Source: DATGUN01 sp035301285 (GTDB taxonomy: Bacteria > Bacillota > Bacilli > Bacillales > Amphibacillaceae). Taken from it: a stretch of 64,000 nt of DNA. The notes beneath the pieces are model-generated. The model was given only the letters and a program-made list of their open reading frames with translations, did no database searches and had not been told where the DNA came from. Shown in pieces: positions 55,785 to 64,000 of this stretch; the stretch's first letter is position 1, and the number at the start of each line of letters is the position of its first letter. The stretch is from NCBI GenBank assembly GCA_035301285.1, contig DATGUN010000018.1, positions 18,535 through 82,534 of the forward strand, read 5' to 3'. The translations under genes were made by a program, and so were the position numbers.

Positions 55785-57617
55785 TCAGGAATTTTCATGA
55801 GAATCTTCTTCATTGGAATCCTCTTTTTCATTGTCCTCCTGTGTCACCGGCTGGATACCGCCCACCCTCTGGACGCGTTCAGGATAATCCGTAATGATGC
55901 CATCAACATCATATGAGAGGACTTTCTTGATATTCCGTGTATTGTTAACAGTCCACACCCATATACGACGATTTTGTTTTCGCGCTTGTTTGACGAACCT
56001 TTTTGTCAACATCGTTTCGCGGACGGTGTAAAAATCAACATCCAGTCCCGAAAGATTTCCCGCGAACAAGAACAGAATCTGACCGAGATCGATATCTCGG
56101 TTTTCCTTGCGCATCAATTTCAAGAAAGTCGGATTGAATGATTGAACCGATGCCAGATCTTCCATATCATGCTCCTCAACGAGTCTTGTAATTTCACTGG
56201 CGTATATCTCTTCATCCGTTTCCGCTTTGACATCAATGATCACCCTCGTATTGGCATCATTCGCTATATCCAATATCTCGCCAAGTGTTGCAAGCGTTTC
56301 TCCTTCATACGATTCATCAAATAATTTGCCGATATCGATATCTTTGACTTCATCATAGGTCGCATCCTTGATAGTTACCGGAACACCTGCCATCCGTTCC
56401 AGATCCAAATCATGACTCAAGACGAGGACATCATCTTTTGTCAATGTGACGTCAATTTCAACCGCGTCGACACCTTTTTGGATACCCGATTTTACACTCG
56501 ATACCGTATTTTCCGGTGCACTGTAACCATCACCACGATGCCCTGCAACTTCGACATCCCAAGGGAGATACACGATTGAACTTTGAATGAATCCGTTCAC
56601 TAGGACAATGACTGCCAATCCAAGAAGTGCAACTGACATCACCGTTTTTTTCCGTCGCTTGAACGTGCGTTTCACAGTATTCTCCCATTTACCCAAAAAC
56701 CCGCTTTTGGACAAAGTGACCTTATCAGCAACGGATACATTCACCCTTCCTAGCGTCTGGTAATAAAAGCGTGTCAGCATGATCATATTCATCGGAACGA
56801 TAAACAATGACAATGCAATAGCGACATAACTTGAAAACATCGCTAAATAGTTGCCCACAAAGTCACCGATCCATTTAGAGTCGACAATCCCCGTCACTTT
56901 TGAAAGGACAGTCATAATCAAAAACCCGGCAACGATGATGAACATATTCCATAATACCATCGTCAATACAAACTGCAGTTTTCCTTGTCTCGTCAAACGC
57001 CAACTCGCAGCCATCGCTTTTGTGATCGATTTGTTTTCGATAAAAATAAAATGAAGTGTATAAATCCAGCGAACATATAGATAAGCGACTATCAAAAGTA
57101 AAACAGCATACACAACGATGGCTAAAATAGGTTTTTGCAACGTTTCCGTTATCAGTATCCCTACGTTGACATCCAATAGTGGCGGAAGAGTTGATATATC
57201 AAGAAATGGGATGATTAGAAGCATGATAAAGAATAATTGAAAAATACCAAATCCCATCAGCTTCGGCCATTTGCCTGAAGCAGTCACAAAAGATTGTGAG
57301 ACCGAAATGGTCTGTTTAAAGTAATTTTTATGAGCAATGAGAATCAAGACACCGAACTCGACAAACAAGACGGTCACTGCCAGAAAACCAATAATCAACG
57401 TACCCATGATCCCTTTCAGACTCAATCCCATCTGATAGACATCCCCATTGATCAGGGCCTCTCCATTACCGATGACCATGACGATACGATTAAACAGATA
57501 GGTCAAAAATGGCACAAATAACAAACTGACAAGAAAGGAATAAATGACTTCAAACGATAGGTATGTGGCATATGAACGTTTAAAGTCACTTAAACTATTC
57601 CTGAAAATTTCTATCAA
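55785..57617 (-). CDS. Glycerophosphodiester phosphodiesterase with membrane domain
   Basis: 610 residues, TTG start after GGAGGTG. N-terminal eight-segment membrane domain (GDPD membrane family, about 1-345), then an extracytoplasmic GDPD TIM barrel: VAGHRGDGYSAPENTVSSV, AVEIDVTLTKDDVLVLSHD, RVIIDVKAE and DGIITDYPERV. The catalytic histidines (HRG and the later SHD) and metal glutamates are present. It would release glycerol 3-phosphate from glycerophosphodiesters or lipoteichoic acid parts. Acidic tail at the C-terminus. Confidence 0.9.
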   Translation of the reverse strand: MIEIFRNSLSDFKRSYATYLSFEVIYSFLVSLLFVPFLTYLFNRIVMVIGNGEALINGDVYQMGLSLKGIMGTLIIGFLAVTVLFVEFGVLILIAHKNYFKQTISVSQSFVTASGKWPKLMGFGIFQLFFIMLLIIPFLDISTLPPLLDVNVGILITETLQKPILAIVVYAVLLLIVAYLYVRWIYTLHFIFIENKSITKAMAASWRLTRQGKLQFVLTMVLWNMFIIVAGFLIMTVLSKVTGIVDSKWIGDFVGNYLAMFSSYVAIALSLFIVPMNMIMLTRFYYQTLGRVNVSVADKVTLSKSGFLGKWENTVKRTFKRRKKTVMSVALLGLAVIVLVNGFIQSSIVYLPWDVEVAGHRGDGYSAPENTVSSVKSGIQKGVDAVEIDVTLTKDDVLVLSHDLDLERMAGVPVTIKDATYDEVKDIDIGKLFDESYEGETLATLGEILDIANDANTRVIIDVKAETDEEIYASEITRLVEEHDMEDLASVQSFNPTFLKLMRKENRDIDLGQILFLFAGNLSGLDVDFYTVRETMLTKRFVKQARKQNRRIWVWTVNNTRNIKKVLSYDVDGIITDYPERVQRVGGIQPVTQEDNEKEDSNEEDSHENS

Positions 57618-57761
57618 GCTAACACCTCCGAGTATTCCACGTGTATTCCCTTCTTGTTCATTTAAAAACGTTCAATGCTATTCATTTTCATCTATTCAAC
57701 ATACGGTATCATTTGTCCAGACCGATTTTGGGCATCTGATTGGATCATGGCCAAAAGCTTA

Positions 57762-58721
57762 TCAAGGACGCACTTTCTCCCCATTAAAAGACATCATGAC
57801 ATCCGCTGTCAATAAAGCCCCGAGTCTGACGGTCTTTTCATGTTCATCCAAAGTTGGATTCACTTCCGAAATATCAAAACTCGTCAAATTTTCTTTTCCC
57901 GCAATGTGCCTCAGCAAAGTCCGGACTGTTTTCGGTTCCAGTCCAAATGGGGACGGAGCGCTGACCCCCGGTGCATCCGAAGAAGTAATGGAATCCGTAC
58001 ATAACGTCATCATGATGAAATCATGTTTTTCGGTAAAATCATCAATCGTCTGATAGGTCGTTGCAAAATGATTTTCATCGATTACATCCTCGGAAACGTA
58101 AGTACAGCCATAAGCATCAGCTGTATCGAATAACGCCTGTGTATTTCCCGTTTTCTGGATGCCCAAACATAAATAGCCTGCTTTGTCATCCCCATCTAAA
58201 ATTTGTTTGAACATGGTACCCGATGTCGCCTCTTCTTCATCACGCATATCAAAATGTGCATCAATATTGATGATACCAAGTGATGCATTTACACCTATAA
58301 ATTCACGGACCCCCAAATAATGACCATATAATGTCTCATGGCCGCCACCTAATATAATCGGTGTTGCCCCTTTTTGAAGAAGATGAGCGACCGTTTTTCC
58401 CATTTCCGCTTGAGCACCTTCGAGATCTTCTCCCTCACAACGGATATTACCAATGTCGATGATGCTTGTGGCATCAATATGATTGGGTAACTTAGCCAGC
58501 ATTTTCCGTATGGCATCCGGCCCCTTTTTCGCACCCATCCTTCCTTTATTGCGCCTAACTCCCTCATCACTCTCGAAACCGACAATACCAAAAGCGTCTT
58601 CATTTTCACCGAGCTCATCCACTTTCTTTAACGTTATCATTTGATGTAAACGAAAAAACGTCTCATCATGTTCACTGTCCACTCGCCCACTCCAATTTCC
58701 GTTGTTGGGTTGTATATACAT
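57762..58721 (-). CDS. hutG: Formimidoylglutamase / arginase-family hydrolase
   Basis: 319 residues, ATG after GGAGG. Arginase/ureohydrolase fold with the manganese ligands in ILGGGHETLYGH, NIDAHFDMRD and SFDISEVNPTLDEHEKT. Sequence pattern is that of HutG, last step of histidine breakdown (formimidoylglutamate to glutamate and formamide). The remaining hut genes are not in the window, so the assignment within the family is moderate. Confidence 0.8.
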   Translation of the reverse strand: MYIQPNNGNWSGRVDSEHDETFFRLHQMITLKKVDELGENEDAFGIVGFESDEGVRRNKGRMGAKKGPDAIRKMLAKLPNHIDATSIIDIGNIRCEGEDLEGAQAEMGKTVAHLLQKGATPIILGGGHETLYGHYLGVREFIGVNASLGIINIDAHFDMRDEEEATSGTMFKQILDGDDKAGYLCLGIQKTGNTQALFDTADAYGCTYVSEDVIDENHFATTYQTIDDFTEKHDFIMMTLCTDSITSSDAPGVSAPSPFGLEPKTVRTLLRHIAGKENLTSFDISEVNPTLDEHEKTVRLGALLTADVMMSFNGEKVRP

Positions 58722-59144
58722 ATTCCATTCCTCCTCCCGACTGATTCAACCGTGTTTATATGAAAGAAAACGATAGATGGTTAAAAAGGAGCCATCTTTA
58801 ATAGCCTTAAACAGCTATCGCTTCATGCTGTGTAATGATCCCTTTATAAATACGATACCAGATTATCATTCATCCGTCATTTATCCGTTTACATAAGCGA
58901 TAAGCAATGAGCCTCGAATTTCCATCAAGTGATGTTGCTCGCAAATTTATCGTTTGTTTCCATTGAATTTTTCTATCAGGAGCAAATCCCTTTCATATCG
59001 AGAAAATATTGCATTAGCACTCAATACTAGCCTCAATGCGTCCTCCCGATTAAACGAATTCCATACCAATCTGTTTGCCTTGAAAAAAGAAGATGCCCTC
59101 GATATGCTAAATGAAGTGATCTCTATTTATAAAGGAGTACAATC
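58722..59144. other. 423-bp region upstream of the TPR gene
   Basis: A weak AGATGG/CCATCT hairpin lies near 58773-58797. From 58954 a reading frame runs into the TPR gene (see separate entry). No clear promoter. Confidence 0.4.
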
Positions 59145-59154
59145 ATGGATATAA
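58954..59154 (+). CDS. Possible short protein coupled to the TPR gene
   Basis: A frame of up to 66 codons ends at TAA 59152-59154, overlapping the start of the TPR gene, whose ribosome binding site lies inside it. The second half (LNASSRLNEFHTNLFALKKE, DALDMLNEVISIYKG) looks helical and protein-like. The start is unclear: TTG 58954 has no binding site. Could be a coupled leader gene or the remnant of a larger one. Confidence 0.3.
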   Translation: MFPLNFSIRSKSLSYRENIALALNTSLNASSRLNEFHTNLFALKKEDALDMLNEVISIYKGVQSWI

Positions 59155-59714
59155 AAGATATTCCACATAACATGGATTTTACATTTGGACCGAACTTGCG
59201 AGAAGTTCCCATCTCGAAAATAGAAATGCTTTATGGCATGATGCATATCATGGAACAATTGAAAAAAGGGCAATTCAATCAAGAAGAACAAGGAAAGTGG
59301 AACGGCCTGCTGGGTGTTTATTTGCGGATTGTCGGTGAACTTGATGAAAGTGAAAAGCATCTGAAAACAGCCATCCAAATTTATAAAGAGCTCGAACAAT
59401 CACGGCGTGTTTTCATCAATACGCTACGGCTGGCTCACACATATCAATGGTGGACCAAATTTGATATATCCAATCAGATGTTTTCGGAGTTGCGTGAGCA
59501 AGCTGAAAGCGATCCCGATTTGTCCGATCTATTAGACTTCGTTTACCAACATCACGGCAAAAATCATTTTGATCAGAAAGAATACGAAACCGCATTGTCC
59601 TATTTCGAAAAAGCCCTTGACCTGCGCCGCGATAGCCATAACGAAGAATTGATCGCATCAACGGAAACAGCCATTGAAGCATGTGAATATAGATTGGAAC
59701 ATGGCTATAAATAA
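59145..59714 (+). CDS. Tetratricopeptide-repeat protein
   Basis: 189 residues, ATG after AAAGGAG. TPR-like helical repeats are clear in LLGVYLRIVGELDESEKHLK, TLRLAHTYQWWTKFDISNQM and FDQKEYETALSYFEKALDLR. No enzymatic domain or signal peptide. Probably a protein-binding adaptor. Size is far below Rap phosphatases. Partner unknown. Confidence 0.7.
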   Translation: MDIKDIPHNMDFTFGPNLREVPISKIEMLYGMMHIMEQLKKGQFNQEEQGKWNGLLGVYLRIVGELDESEKHLKTAIQIYKELEQSRRVFINTLRLAHTYQWWTKFDISNQMFSELREQAESDPDLSDLLDFVYQHHGKNHFDQKEYETALSYFEKALDLRRDSHNEELIASTETAIEACEYRLEHGYK

Positions 59715-59755
59715 TACGGGATTATTCAGCGTTGTATTCAAACGTATGAATCCAA

Positions 59756-59788
59756 ACAAAAAGGACGCCACAAATACGTGAGCGTCCT
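59756..59788 (-). terminator. Terminator of the first mhqO gene
   Basis: AGGACGC (59762-59768) pairs with GCGTCCT (59782-59788) with an inner CAC/GTG; TTTTTGTTT follows on the minus strand. Confidence 0.85.
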
Positions 59789-59812
59789 ATCCGTTCGTCC
59801 TATTGATCGCCG

Positions 59813-60790
59813 TCATTCTTTCGTGAAATCGATTGTGCTTCTCACTGTATCAATCGGGCGTACGTAATTTTCAATCTCCTCCCGCTTCGGTTCGAGCATC
59901 GGCGGCAAAGCCAACTTCTCACCCAAAGTTTCATATGGCTCGTCACCCATGAATCCTGGTCCATCCGTCGCAATTTCAAACAGGATCTGCGGAGATACCC
60001 TCGTATACAGGGATTCGAAATAAAAACGGTTCACATAGCCCGAATTCGGGAGACCGATCTCTTGCATCCGGTCAATCCATTCATGTAACCCATCGGAATC
60101 CCCAACACGCAAAGCCGCATGGTGCACCGTTCCATACCCTTGTATAGCATTCGGCAGAACGGCATTATCCTCAACAATCACACGTGCTCCGTTACCACCT
60201 TCACCGACCTCAAACAAGTGAAATGAATTGTCCTGATCGACTTCTGCAAATAAAAACACCTTCTCCAACACTTCTTTAAAAGCCTCAAAACGGCTTACGC
60301 GCACAATGATTGGACCAAGCCCAGTTATCGCGTACGCCAACGGAATCGGGCCATTTTGCCAAGGTGTTCCTGTTTCGACGCCTGTATTGTTCTCATCCGA
60401 AATCAATTGGTATTGCTGATCATCAAAATCAACAAATGGAAGCACCTTTCTTCCAAATTGATCCTGTATGCTTTCATGCTTGACATCCATACGGTCAAAA
60501 CGTTTTACCCAATAATCAAGAGCCGCATCACTCGGGACTCGAAATGATGTACGTGCAATTTCATTCGTGCCATGGACACCTTTTGGTATCCCCGGAAAAT
60601 CGAAAAATGTCATATCGGTGCCAGGACTTCCTTTATCATCCGCAAAAAACAGATGATATGTTTGAATATCGTCTTGATTCACTGTTTTCTTGACAAGTCG
60701 CATCCCCAACACATATGTGAAAAACTCATAATTCTTTTCTGCACTGCTCGTAATGGCTGTTACATGATGCATTCCTCTTAAAGTTTTCAT
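59813..60790 (-). CDS. mhqO: Ring-cleaving (extradiol) dioxygenase, MhqO type, copy 1
   Basis: 325 residues from ATG 60790 (GGAGG upstream). Two VOC modules; metal ligands expected at GMHHVTAITSS, the second-module TVHHAALRVGD and ILFEIATDGPGF. MhqO-type enzymes open thiol- or hydroquinone-type rings and are induced by quinones and catechol. It lies downstream of doxX but behind a hairpin terminator, so expression may be by read-through. A second copy is at 62948. Confidence 0.88.
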   Translation of the reverse strand: MKTLRGMHHVTAITSSAEKNYEFFTYVLGMRLVKKTVNQDDIQTYHLFFADDKGSPGTDMTFFDFPGIPKGVHGTNEIARTSFRVPSDAALDYWVKRFDRMDVKHESIQDQFGRKVLPFVDFDDQQYQLISDENNTGVETGTPWQNGPIPLAYAITGLGPIIVRVSRFEAFKEVLEKVFLFAEVDQDNSFHLFEVGEGGNGARVIVEDNAVLPNAIQGYGTVHHAALRVGDSDGLHEWIDRMQEIGLPNSGYVNRFYFESLYTRVSPQILFEIATDGPGFMGDEPYETLGEKLALPPMLEPKREEIENYVRPIDTVRSTIDFTKE

Positions 60791-60895
60791 AATTATTTCC
60801 TCCATTTCATTGTGTCGACTTATTACCATACTGATCAATATCCCCACAAAATTTTCAAGCTACTTTACAACACCGCATCATAAGGGACTCATCGT

Positions 60896-60931
60896 AAAAA
60901 CGCGATCGTTCCCTTTACGATCTATCGTTTT
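60896..60931 (-). terminator. Terminator between doxX and mhqO
   Basis: AAAACGCGATCGT (60897-60909) pairs with ACGATCTATCGTTTT (60918-60931, one internal mismatch block). Five T residues follow on the minus strand. Confidence 0.6.
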
Positions 60932-60938
60932 AGATATT

Positions 60939-61337
60939 TTAAAGGATAAAAGCATCCATGGAATAATCACCTGCACCAACAAGTGCTACCCCAAGTGCTG
61001 CAGCCATGATGACAAGATTATATTCCACACCTCCATTTGAAGACCAAAAACCATTGGCGGCATGCACTTTGATGATGGCCATCAACATCGGACCAATGAT
61101 CAAAAGAGCGGCTAAAGGTGTAACCATACCAAGAGCGAACAACAAGCCACCGCCAAACTCGGACAACCCTGCCAAAAGGGCCATGGCATGACCTGGTTTG
61201 ATCCCAATGGATTCGAAAAATTGTCCGGTTCCTTTTACACCTCCACCACCAAACCAACCAAATAATTTTTGTGCACCGTGACCTATAAATGTCACACCTA
61301 ACACAAGTCGAATAATCAACAGTCCAAAACTTGCCAT
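60939..61337 (-). CDS. mhqP: DoxX family membrane protein (MhqP-like)
   Basis: 132 residues, ATG after AGGAGG. Four membrane segments; GLLIIRLVLGVTFIGHGAQK and LAGLSEFGGGLLFALGM are DoxX marks. In Bacillus subtilis MhqP lies with MhqO in a quinone-induced operon; here an MhqR-like box and a strong promoter precede it. Probably a membrane electron-transfer or quinone-handling protein. Confidence 0.88.
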   Translation of the reverse strand: MASFGLLIIRLVLGVTFIGHGAQKLFGWFGGGGVKGTGQFFESIGIKPGHAMALLAGLSEFGGGLLFALGMVTPLAALLIIGPMLMAIIKVHAANGFWSSNGGVEYNLVIMAAALGVALVGAGDYSMDAFIL

Positions 61338-61423
61338 AATCTATTCCTCCTAAAGTAAAAATCATTGCATCACTTGACAGGGACTCCCTCTCCGTCCATG
61401 AATCCATTCAAATTCAAACCATT

Positions 61424-61469
61424 TATCTCTGTTTCGAGATATATTATATCAAGATGCCCAGTTTGTCAA
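61424..61469 (-). promoter_or_regulatory. doxX promoter with MhqR-like box
   Basis: Minus strand: TTGACA (61464-61469), 17 bases, TAATAT (61441-61446), then TATCTC-N6-GAGATA (61424-61441). The inverted repeat equals the reported shape of the Bacillus subtilis MhqR operator and overlaps the start point. Confidence 0.75.
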
Positions 61470-61535
61470 CATATCCATTTCCCTTATAAGAATCTTAATG
61501 ATATAAATCGTTCCAAATGTGTTACCTATAACATA

Positions 61536-62153
61536 TTATTCGCTTAATGCCATATGTTCCCGGTACCATTGTACTGCCTCTTCCACTTCTGATTCAACAA
61601 GTTCATGTCCATAATCGGTAATATGAAGGGTCACGTCAGCACCCACACTTTCCAACATTCGTTTCAGTTTCATCGTATCACCGGGTATAACGCGTGAATC
61701 CAGAGCACCAGCACTCATGAAAATAGGCATACCCGACAAATCAGGCAGTTGCGTATTTTCCTGTAGGATCATGGGATGAAACAGAATCGCGCCCTTCATT
61801 GTTTTCCCATGTTGTATCATAAGACTTGCTGCGACATTTGCACCATTTGAATACCCCATCGCAATAACATTGTTTCGGTCAAATGAATACTTTTCAGCTG
61901 CTTTGTCAATAAAGTCATGCAAATCATCGGTTCTCTCCATTAAATCTTCCACGTCCGGTGAGCCATCTGAATGTCGTTTAAAAAAACGATTCTGGCCGTC
62001 TTCACTTACTTCCCCCCTCACTCCAAGAATAGCGTTTTTCATATCAACGCGTTGGGCAATCGGAAGTAAGTCTGTTTCTCTGCCACCCGTTCCATGGAGA
62101 AGGAGAAATGTCGGATATGATGGTGAACTTCCTTGATTATAAATCGAATACAT
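61536..62153 (-). CDS. mhqD: Phospholipase/carboxylesterase (MhqD-like)
   Basis: 205 residues from ATG 62153 (GAAGGG upstream; ATG 62162 and 62159 are alternatives). Esterase fold with LLLHGTGGRETD, the nucleophile in AMGYSNGANVAAS, aspartate in AGALDSRVIPG and histidine in YGHELVES. MhqD-type esterases are part of the quinone response. Its promoter carries the same 14-bp palindrome as that of the MarR gene, so the pair is co-regulated. Confidence 0.87.
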   Translation of the reverse strand: MYSIYNQGSSPSYPTFLLLHGTGGRETDLLPIAQRVDMKNAILGVRGEVSEDGQNRFFKRHSDGSPDVEDLMERTDDLHDFIDKAAEKYSFDRNNVIAMGYSNGANVAASLMIQHGKTMKGAILFHPMILQENTQLPDLSGMPIFMSAGALDSRVIPGDTMKLKRMLESVGADVTLHITDYGHELVESEVEEAVQWYREHMALSE

Positions 62154-62278
62154 GATCATCATTCCCTTCTATGCAAGTTCTATCCCATCCCCCATATACG
62201 TTCCACAGAAATATATGGGGTGTTCTTCAAGCACAAATATCTATCCACTTATTTTCCCAACAATGAATTCCTGTTATC

Positions 62279-62307
62279 AGTTTAGTACTAAACCAACTAA
62301 ATGTCAA
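62279..62307 (-). promoter_or_regulatory. mhqD promoter with palindromic operator
   Basis: Minus strand: TTGACA (62302-62307), 17 bases, TAAACT (62279-62284). The perfect palindrome GTTTAGTACTAAAC (62280-62293) overlaps the -10. Confidence 0.75.
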
Positions 62308-62365
62308 CCCCATTTTAACGTATAATCATTATCTTACAAGTAATTAACAAATGCCTTTCAAAACA

Positions 62366-62394
62366 TTGACAACTAATATGTTTAGTTATAAACT
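62366..62394 (+). promoter_or_regulatory. marR promoter with palindromic operator
   Basis: TTGACA (62366-62371), 17 bases, TAAACT (62389-62394). GTTTAGTTATAAAC (62380-62393) overlaps the -10 in the same register as at the mhqD promoter. Strong sign of autoregulation. Confidence 0.75.
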
Positions 62395-62425
62395 GATAAT
62401 GACGATGATGAAGAGAGGTGACATT

Positions 62426-62878
62426 ATGAATCCATATGATGATAATTTCGTGTCATCACCAAAAGAAAAACGGCTCAGTTTGTTGGTTTGGTTTTATCTC
62501 TCACGTTTTTTCAATAAAAGCAACCGATTAAGCAGTCAACATTTAAAAGAATGGGGATTGTCAATATCACAGTTCGAGGTCCTTGCTCAGGTGGGTTCCA
62601 ATCACCGTATAACGCAGAAGGAACTCTCTGAAAGGCTTCTCGTCACAAAAGGGAACATCGCTCAGATCGTTGCCAAATTGGAAAAACTGGAACTGATCCA
62701 ACACGAACGTGAATGGAAAACAAAGTACCTTTCATTAACGAAGAAAGGCCAATTATTATATAATGATGTCATTCCTGAACAAGAAGCATTTCAAACATCA
62801 CAGTTTTCTAACCTGGACCGTGACGAACAACAACAACTCCTTGCATTATTAAAAAAACTGTATAAAGGAACCAATTAA
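62426..62878 (+). CDS. MarR-family regulator
   Basis: 150 residues from ATG 62426 (AGAGGTG upstream). Winged helix with LSISQFEVLAQVGSNHRITQ, LSERLLVTKGNIAQIVAKLE and wing LIQHEREWKTKYLSLTKKG. No redox cysteine is seen, so sensing is likely by ligand binding. It lies between mhqD (divergent) and the second mhqO gene. Candidate operators are the two palindromes over its own and the mhqD promoters. Whether it is the MhqR orthologue is open, because the doxX box is different. Confidence 0.85.
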   Translation: MNPYDDNFVSSPKEKRLSLLVWFYLSRFFNKSNRLSSQHLKEWGLSISQFEVLAQVGSNHRITQKELSERLLVTKGNIAQIVAKLEKLELIQHEREWKTKYLSLTKKGQLLYNDVIPEQEAFQTSQFSNLDRDEQQQLLALLKKLYKGTN

Positions 62879-62947
62879 AAACACGTTAGAAAGAACAGTC
62901 AACACATGTAATGTCATTCGCAAGTGTATAAAATGGGAGGGGAAACA

Positions 62948-63916
62948 ATGAATTTAAAAGGCATTCACCATGTATCATCTTTAACAGCCAAGGCACCAGA
63001 AAACGTACAATTTTACACAAAAACTTTAGGTCTCCGCATGATCAAAAAAACAGTCAATCAGGATAACCCCTATGTCTATCATTTATTTTATGGGGATGAA
63101 GTCGGCAATCCCGGAACAGAATTGACATTTTTCGAAATTCCCGATATCGCTCAAAATCATGATGGAAACAACAGCATTTCCTCCATATCATTGAGAGTGT
63201 CCAGTGATCAGGCTCTTGACTTCTGGAAAGAACGCTTTGAAAAATACGCTATCGAGCATGATGTCATAAAGGAACGGAACGGACACCTCAGTCTGGCTTT
63301 CAAGGATTTTGAAGGTCAACGCATGATTCTTGTATCGGATGAATCAAATCAAGGTGTTGCATCTGGAACCCCTTGGAGTAAAGGCCCTATTCCTGCTGAG
63401 TATGCCATCCGCGGCCTAGGTCCTGTCAAACTGACCGTGCCATATCGTGAAGCAACTGAAGGTGTTTTGACCGATATTATGGGCTTCCGTAAAGTCGGAA
63501 GTTATTCCGCCGATGTTGACGGACAACCCGATATTCTCGTATTCGAAACGGGTGAGGGTGGCAATGGCGCTCAAATCCATATCGAGGAACGAAAAGATCT
63601 CCAGCGCGAACAACAAGGACGGGGCGGTGTTCACCACGTCGCTTTTCGCGTCGATAATGAAGATGAATTGAGGCAGTGGATCGATCGGATTCAAGCAGAA
63701 GGATTCACAAATTCTGGATTTGTTGACCGCTTCTACTTCCGTTCGTTTTACTTTAGGGAGCCGAATGGCATCTTATTCGAACTGGCTACGGATGGACCCG
63801 GTTTTGCAACGGACGAAGATCCTGAGCATCTGGGTGAGTCATTGGCACTTCCGCCATTTCTTGAAGAAAAACGTGATAAAATCGAACGCAAATTAAAACC
63901 GTTGCACACCAAATAA
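62948..63916 (+). CDS. mhqO: Ring-cleaving (extradiol) dioxygenase, MhqO type, copy 2
   Basis: 322 residues from ATG 62948 (GGGAGGGG upstream). Same two-module VOC layout as copy 1: GIHHVSSLTAKAP, GGVHHVAFRVDNED and ILFELATDGPGFA hold the metal ligands. It follows the MarR gene by 69 bases without a terminator, so it may be driven from the marR promoter. Moderately diverged from copy 1, suggesting a different aromatic substrate. Confidence 0.88.
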   Translation: MNLKGIHHVSSLTAKAPENVQFYTKTLGLRMIKKTVNQDNPYVYHLFYGDEVGNPGTELTFFEIPDIAQNHDGNNSISSISLRVSSDQALDFWKERFEKYAIEHDVIKERNGHLSLAFKDFEGQRMILVSDESNQGVASGTPWSKGPIPAEYAIRGLGPVKLTVPYREATEGVLTDIMGFRKVGSYSADVDGQPDILVFETGEGGNGAQIHIEERKDLQREQQGRGGVHHVAFRVDNEDELRQWIDRIQAEGFTNSGFVDRFYFRSFYFREPNGILFELATDGPGFATDEDPEHLGESLALPPFLEEKRDKIERKLKPLHTK

Positions 63917-63927
63917 CACCAGAAAAG

Positions 63928-63969
63928 CCCCCGTATGGCCACACAGAATGCCACAGGGGGTTTTATTTT
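63928..63969 (+). terminator. Terminator of marR-mhqO copy 2
   Basis: GCCCCC (63927-63932) pairs with GGGGG (63956-63960) with an inner GGC/GCC; TTTTATTTT follows on the plus strand. Confidence 0.85.
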
Positions 63970-64000
63970 CGGAATTGGGGCGCGCGATTTAGAACCCGGG

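Overview
The window comes from a low-GC Gram-positive chromosome, almost certainly a halophilic or halotolerant member of the Bacillaceae (Virgibacillus/Lentibacillus/Oceanobacillus-like). The reasons are strong AGGAGG-type ribosome binding sites, frequent TTG/GTG starts, an aa3-type menaquinol oxidase with a lipoprotein subunit II, Bacillus-type families (YojN/YojO, MhqO/MhqP/MhqD, LCP, PdaC-like, YmfF/YmfH) and acidic extracytoplasmic proteins. No rRNA, tRNA, CRISPR array, transposase or prophage gene was seen. The exact genus cannot be fixed from the sequence alone.

Layout. 1-7.7 kb: a truncated VTC-type polyphosphate polymerase, a broken small membrane gene, a two-gene unit (SA1320-like lipase-fold protein plus DUF1672-like protein), an LCP cell-wall ligase, and a GntR regulator overlapping a trans-sulfuration PLP enzyme. 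8-11.4 kb: the YmfF/YmfH M16 peptidase pair and a convergent Nudix CoA diphosphatase. 11.5-24 kb: a coherent sugar cluster running rightward: GH20 hexosaminidase, beta-propeller lactonase, lipoprotein and two permeases of an ATPase-less ABC importer, YesL, amidohydrolase/deacetylase, DgaE-like ammonia-lyase, DgaF-like aldolase, KDG kinase and a GntR/UTRA regulator, with promoters, cre sites and palindromes at its two starts. 24-29.5 kb: a polar amino-acid ABC transporter, then a ComEC/ComEA-like lipoprotein with a DUF3006 paralogue on each side. 29.6-33.4 kb: qoxABCD. 33.7-38.2 kb: an MSOX-type flavin oxidase, a 51-bp tandem-repeat array, a short DUF2877 gene and a large catalase. 38.5-41.7 kb: ECF sigma, anti-sigma and PdaC-like deacetylase. 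41.8-58.7 kb: mostly leftward genes (monoacylglycerol-lipase-like hydrolase, YbjQ, cupin, YojO/YojN, quinone oxidoreductase, FAH hydrolase, UppP, DUF1646 transporter, a secreted-type hydrolase, DUF4188, GDPD, HutG). 59-64 kb: a TPR protein and a quinone/catechol stress locus with two ring-cleaving dioxygenases, DoxX, MhqD and a MarR regulator.

How genes work together. The 11.5-24 kb cluster contains every step expected for using N-acetylhexosaminic acid units, such as oxidised chitin ends: import, glycosidic cleavage, lactone opening, deacetylation, deamination to 2-keto-3-deoxygluconate, phosphorylation and aldol cleavage to pyruvate and glyceraldehyde 3-phosphate. It has no GlcNAc kinase, nagA/nagB or PTS gene. 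This is the strongest candidate for an under-described system here. The quinone locus shows two distinct operator types: one MhqR-like box at the doxX promoter, and two closely related 14-bp palindromes placed identically over the -10 elements of the MarR gene and mhqD.

Starts were corrected where a ribosome binding site clearly pointed to an internal codon. Functions come from motif and family recognition by reading, not from database searches.
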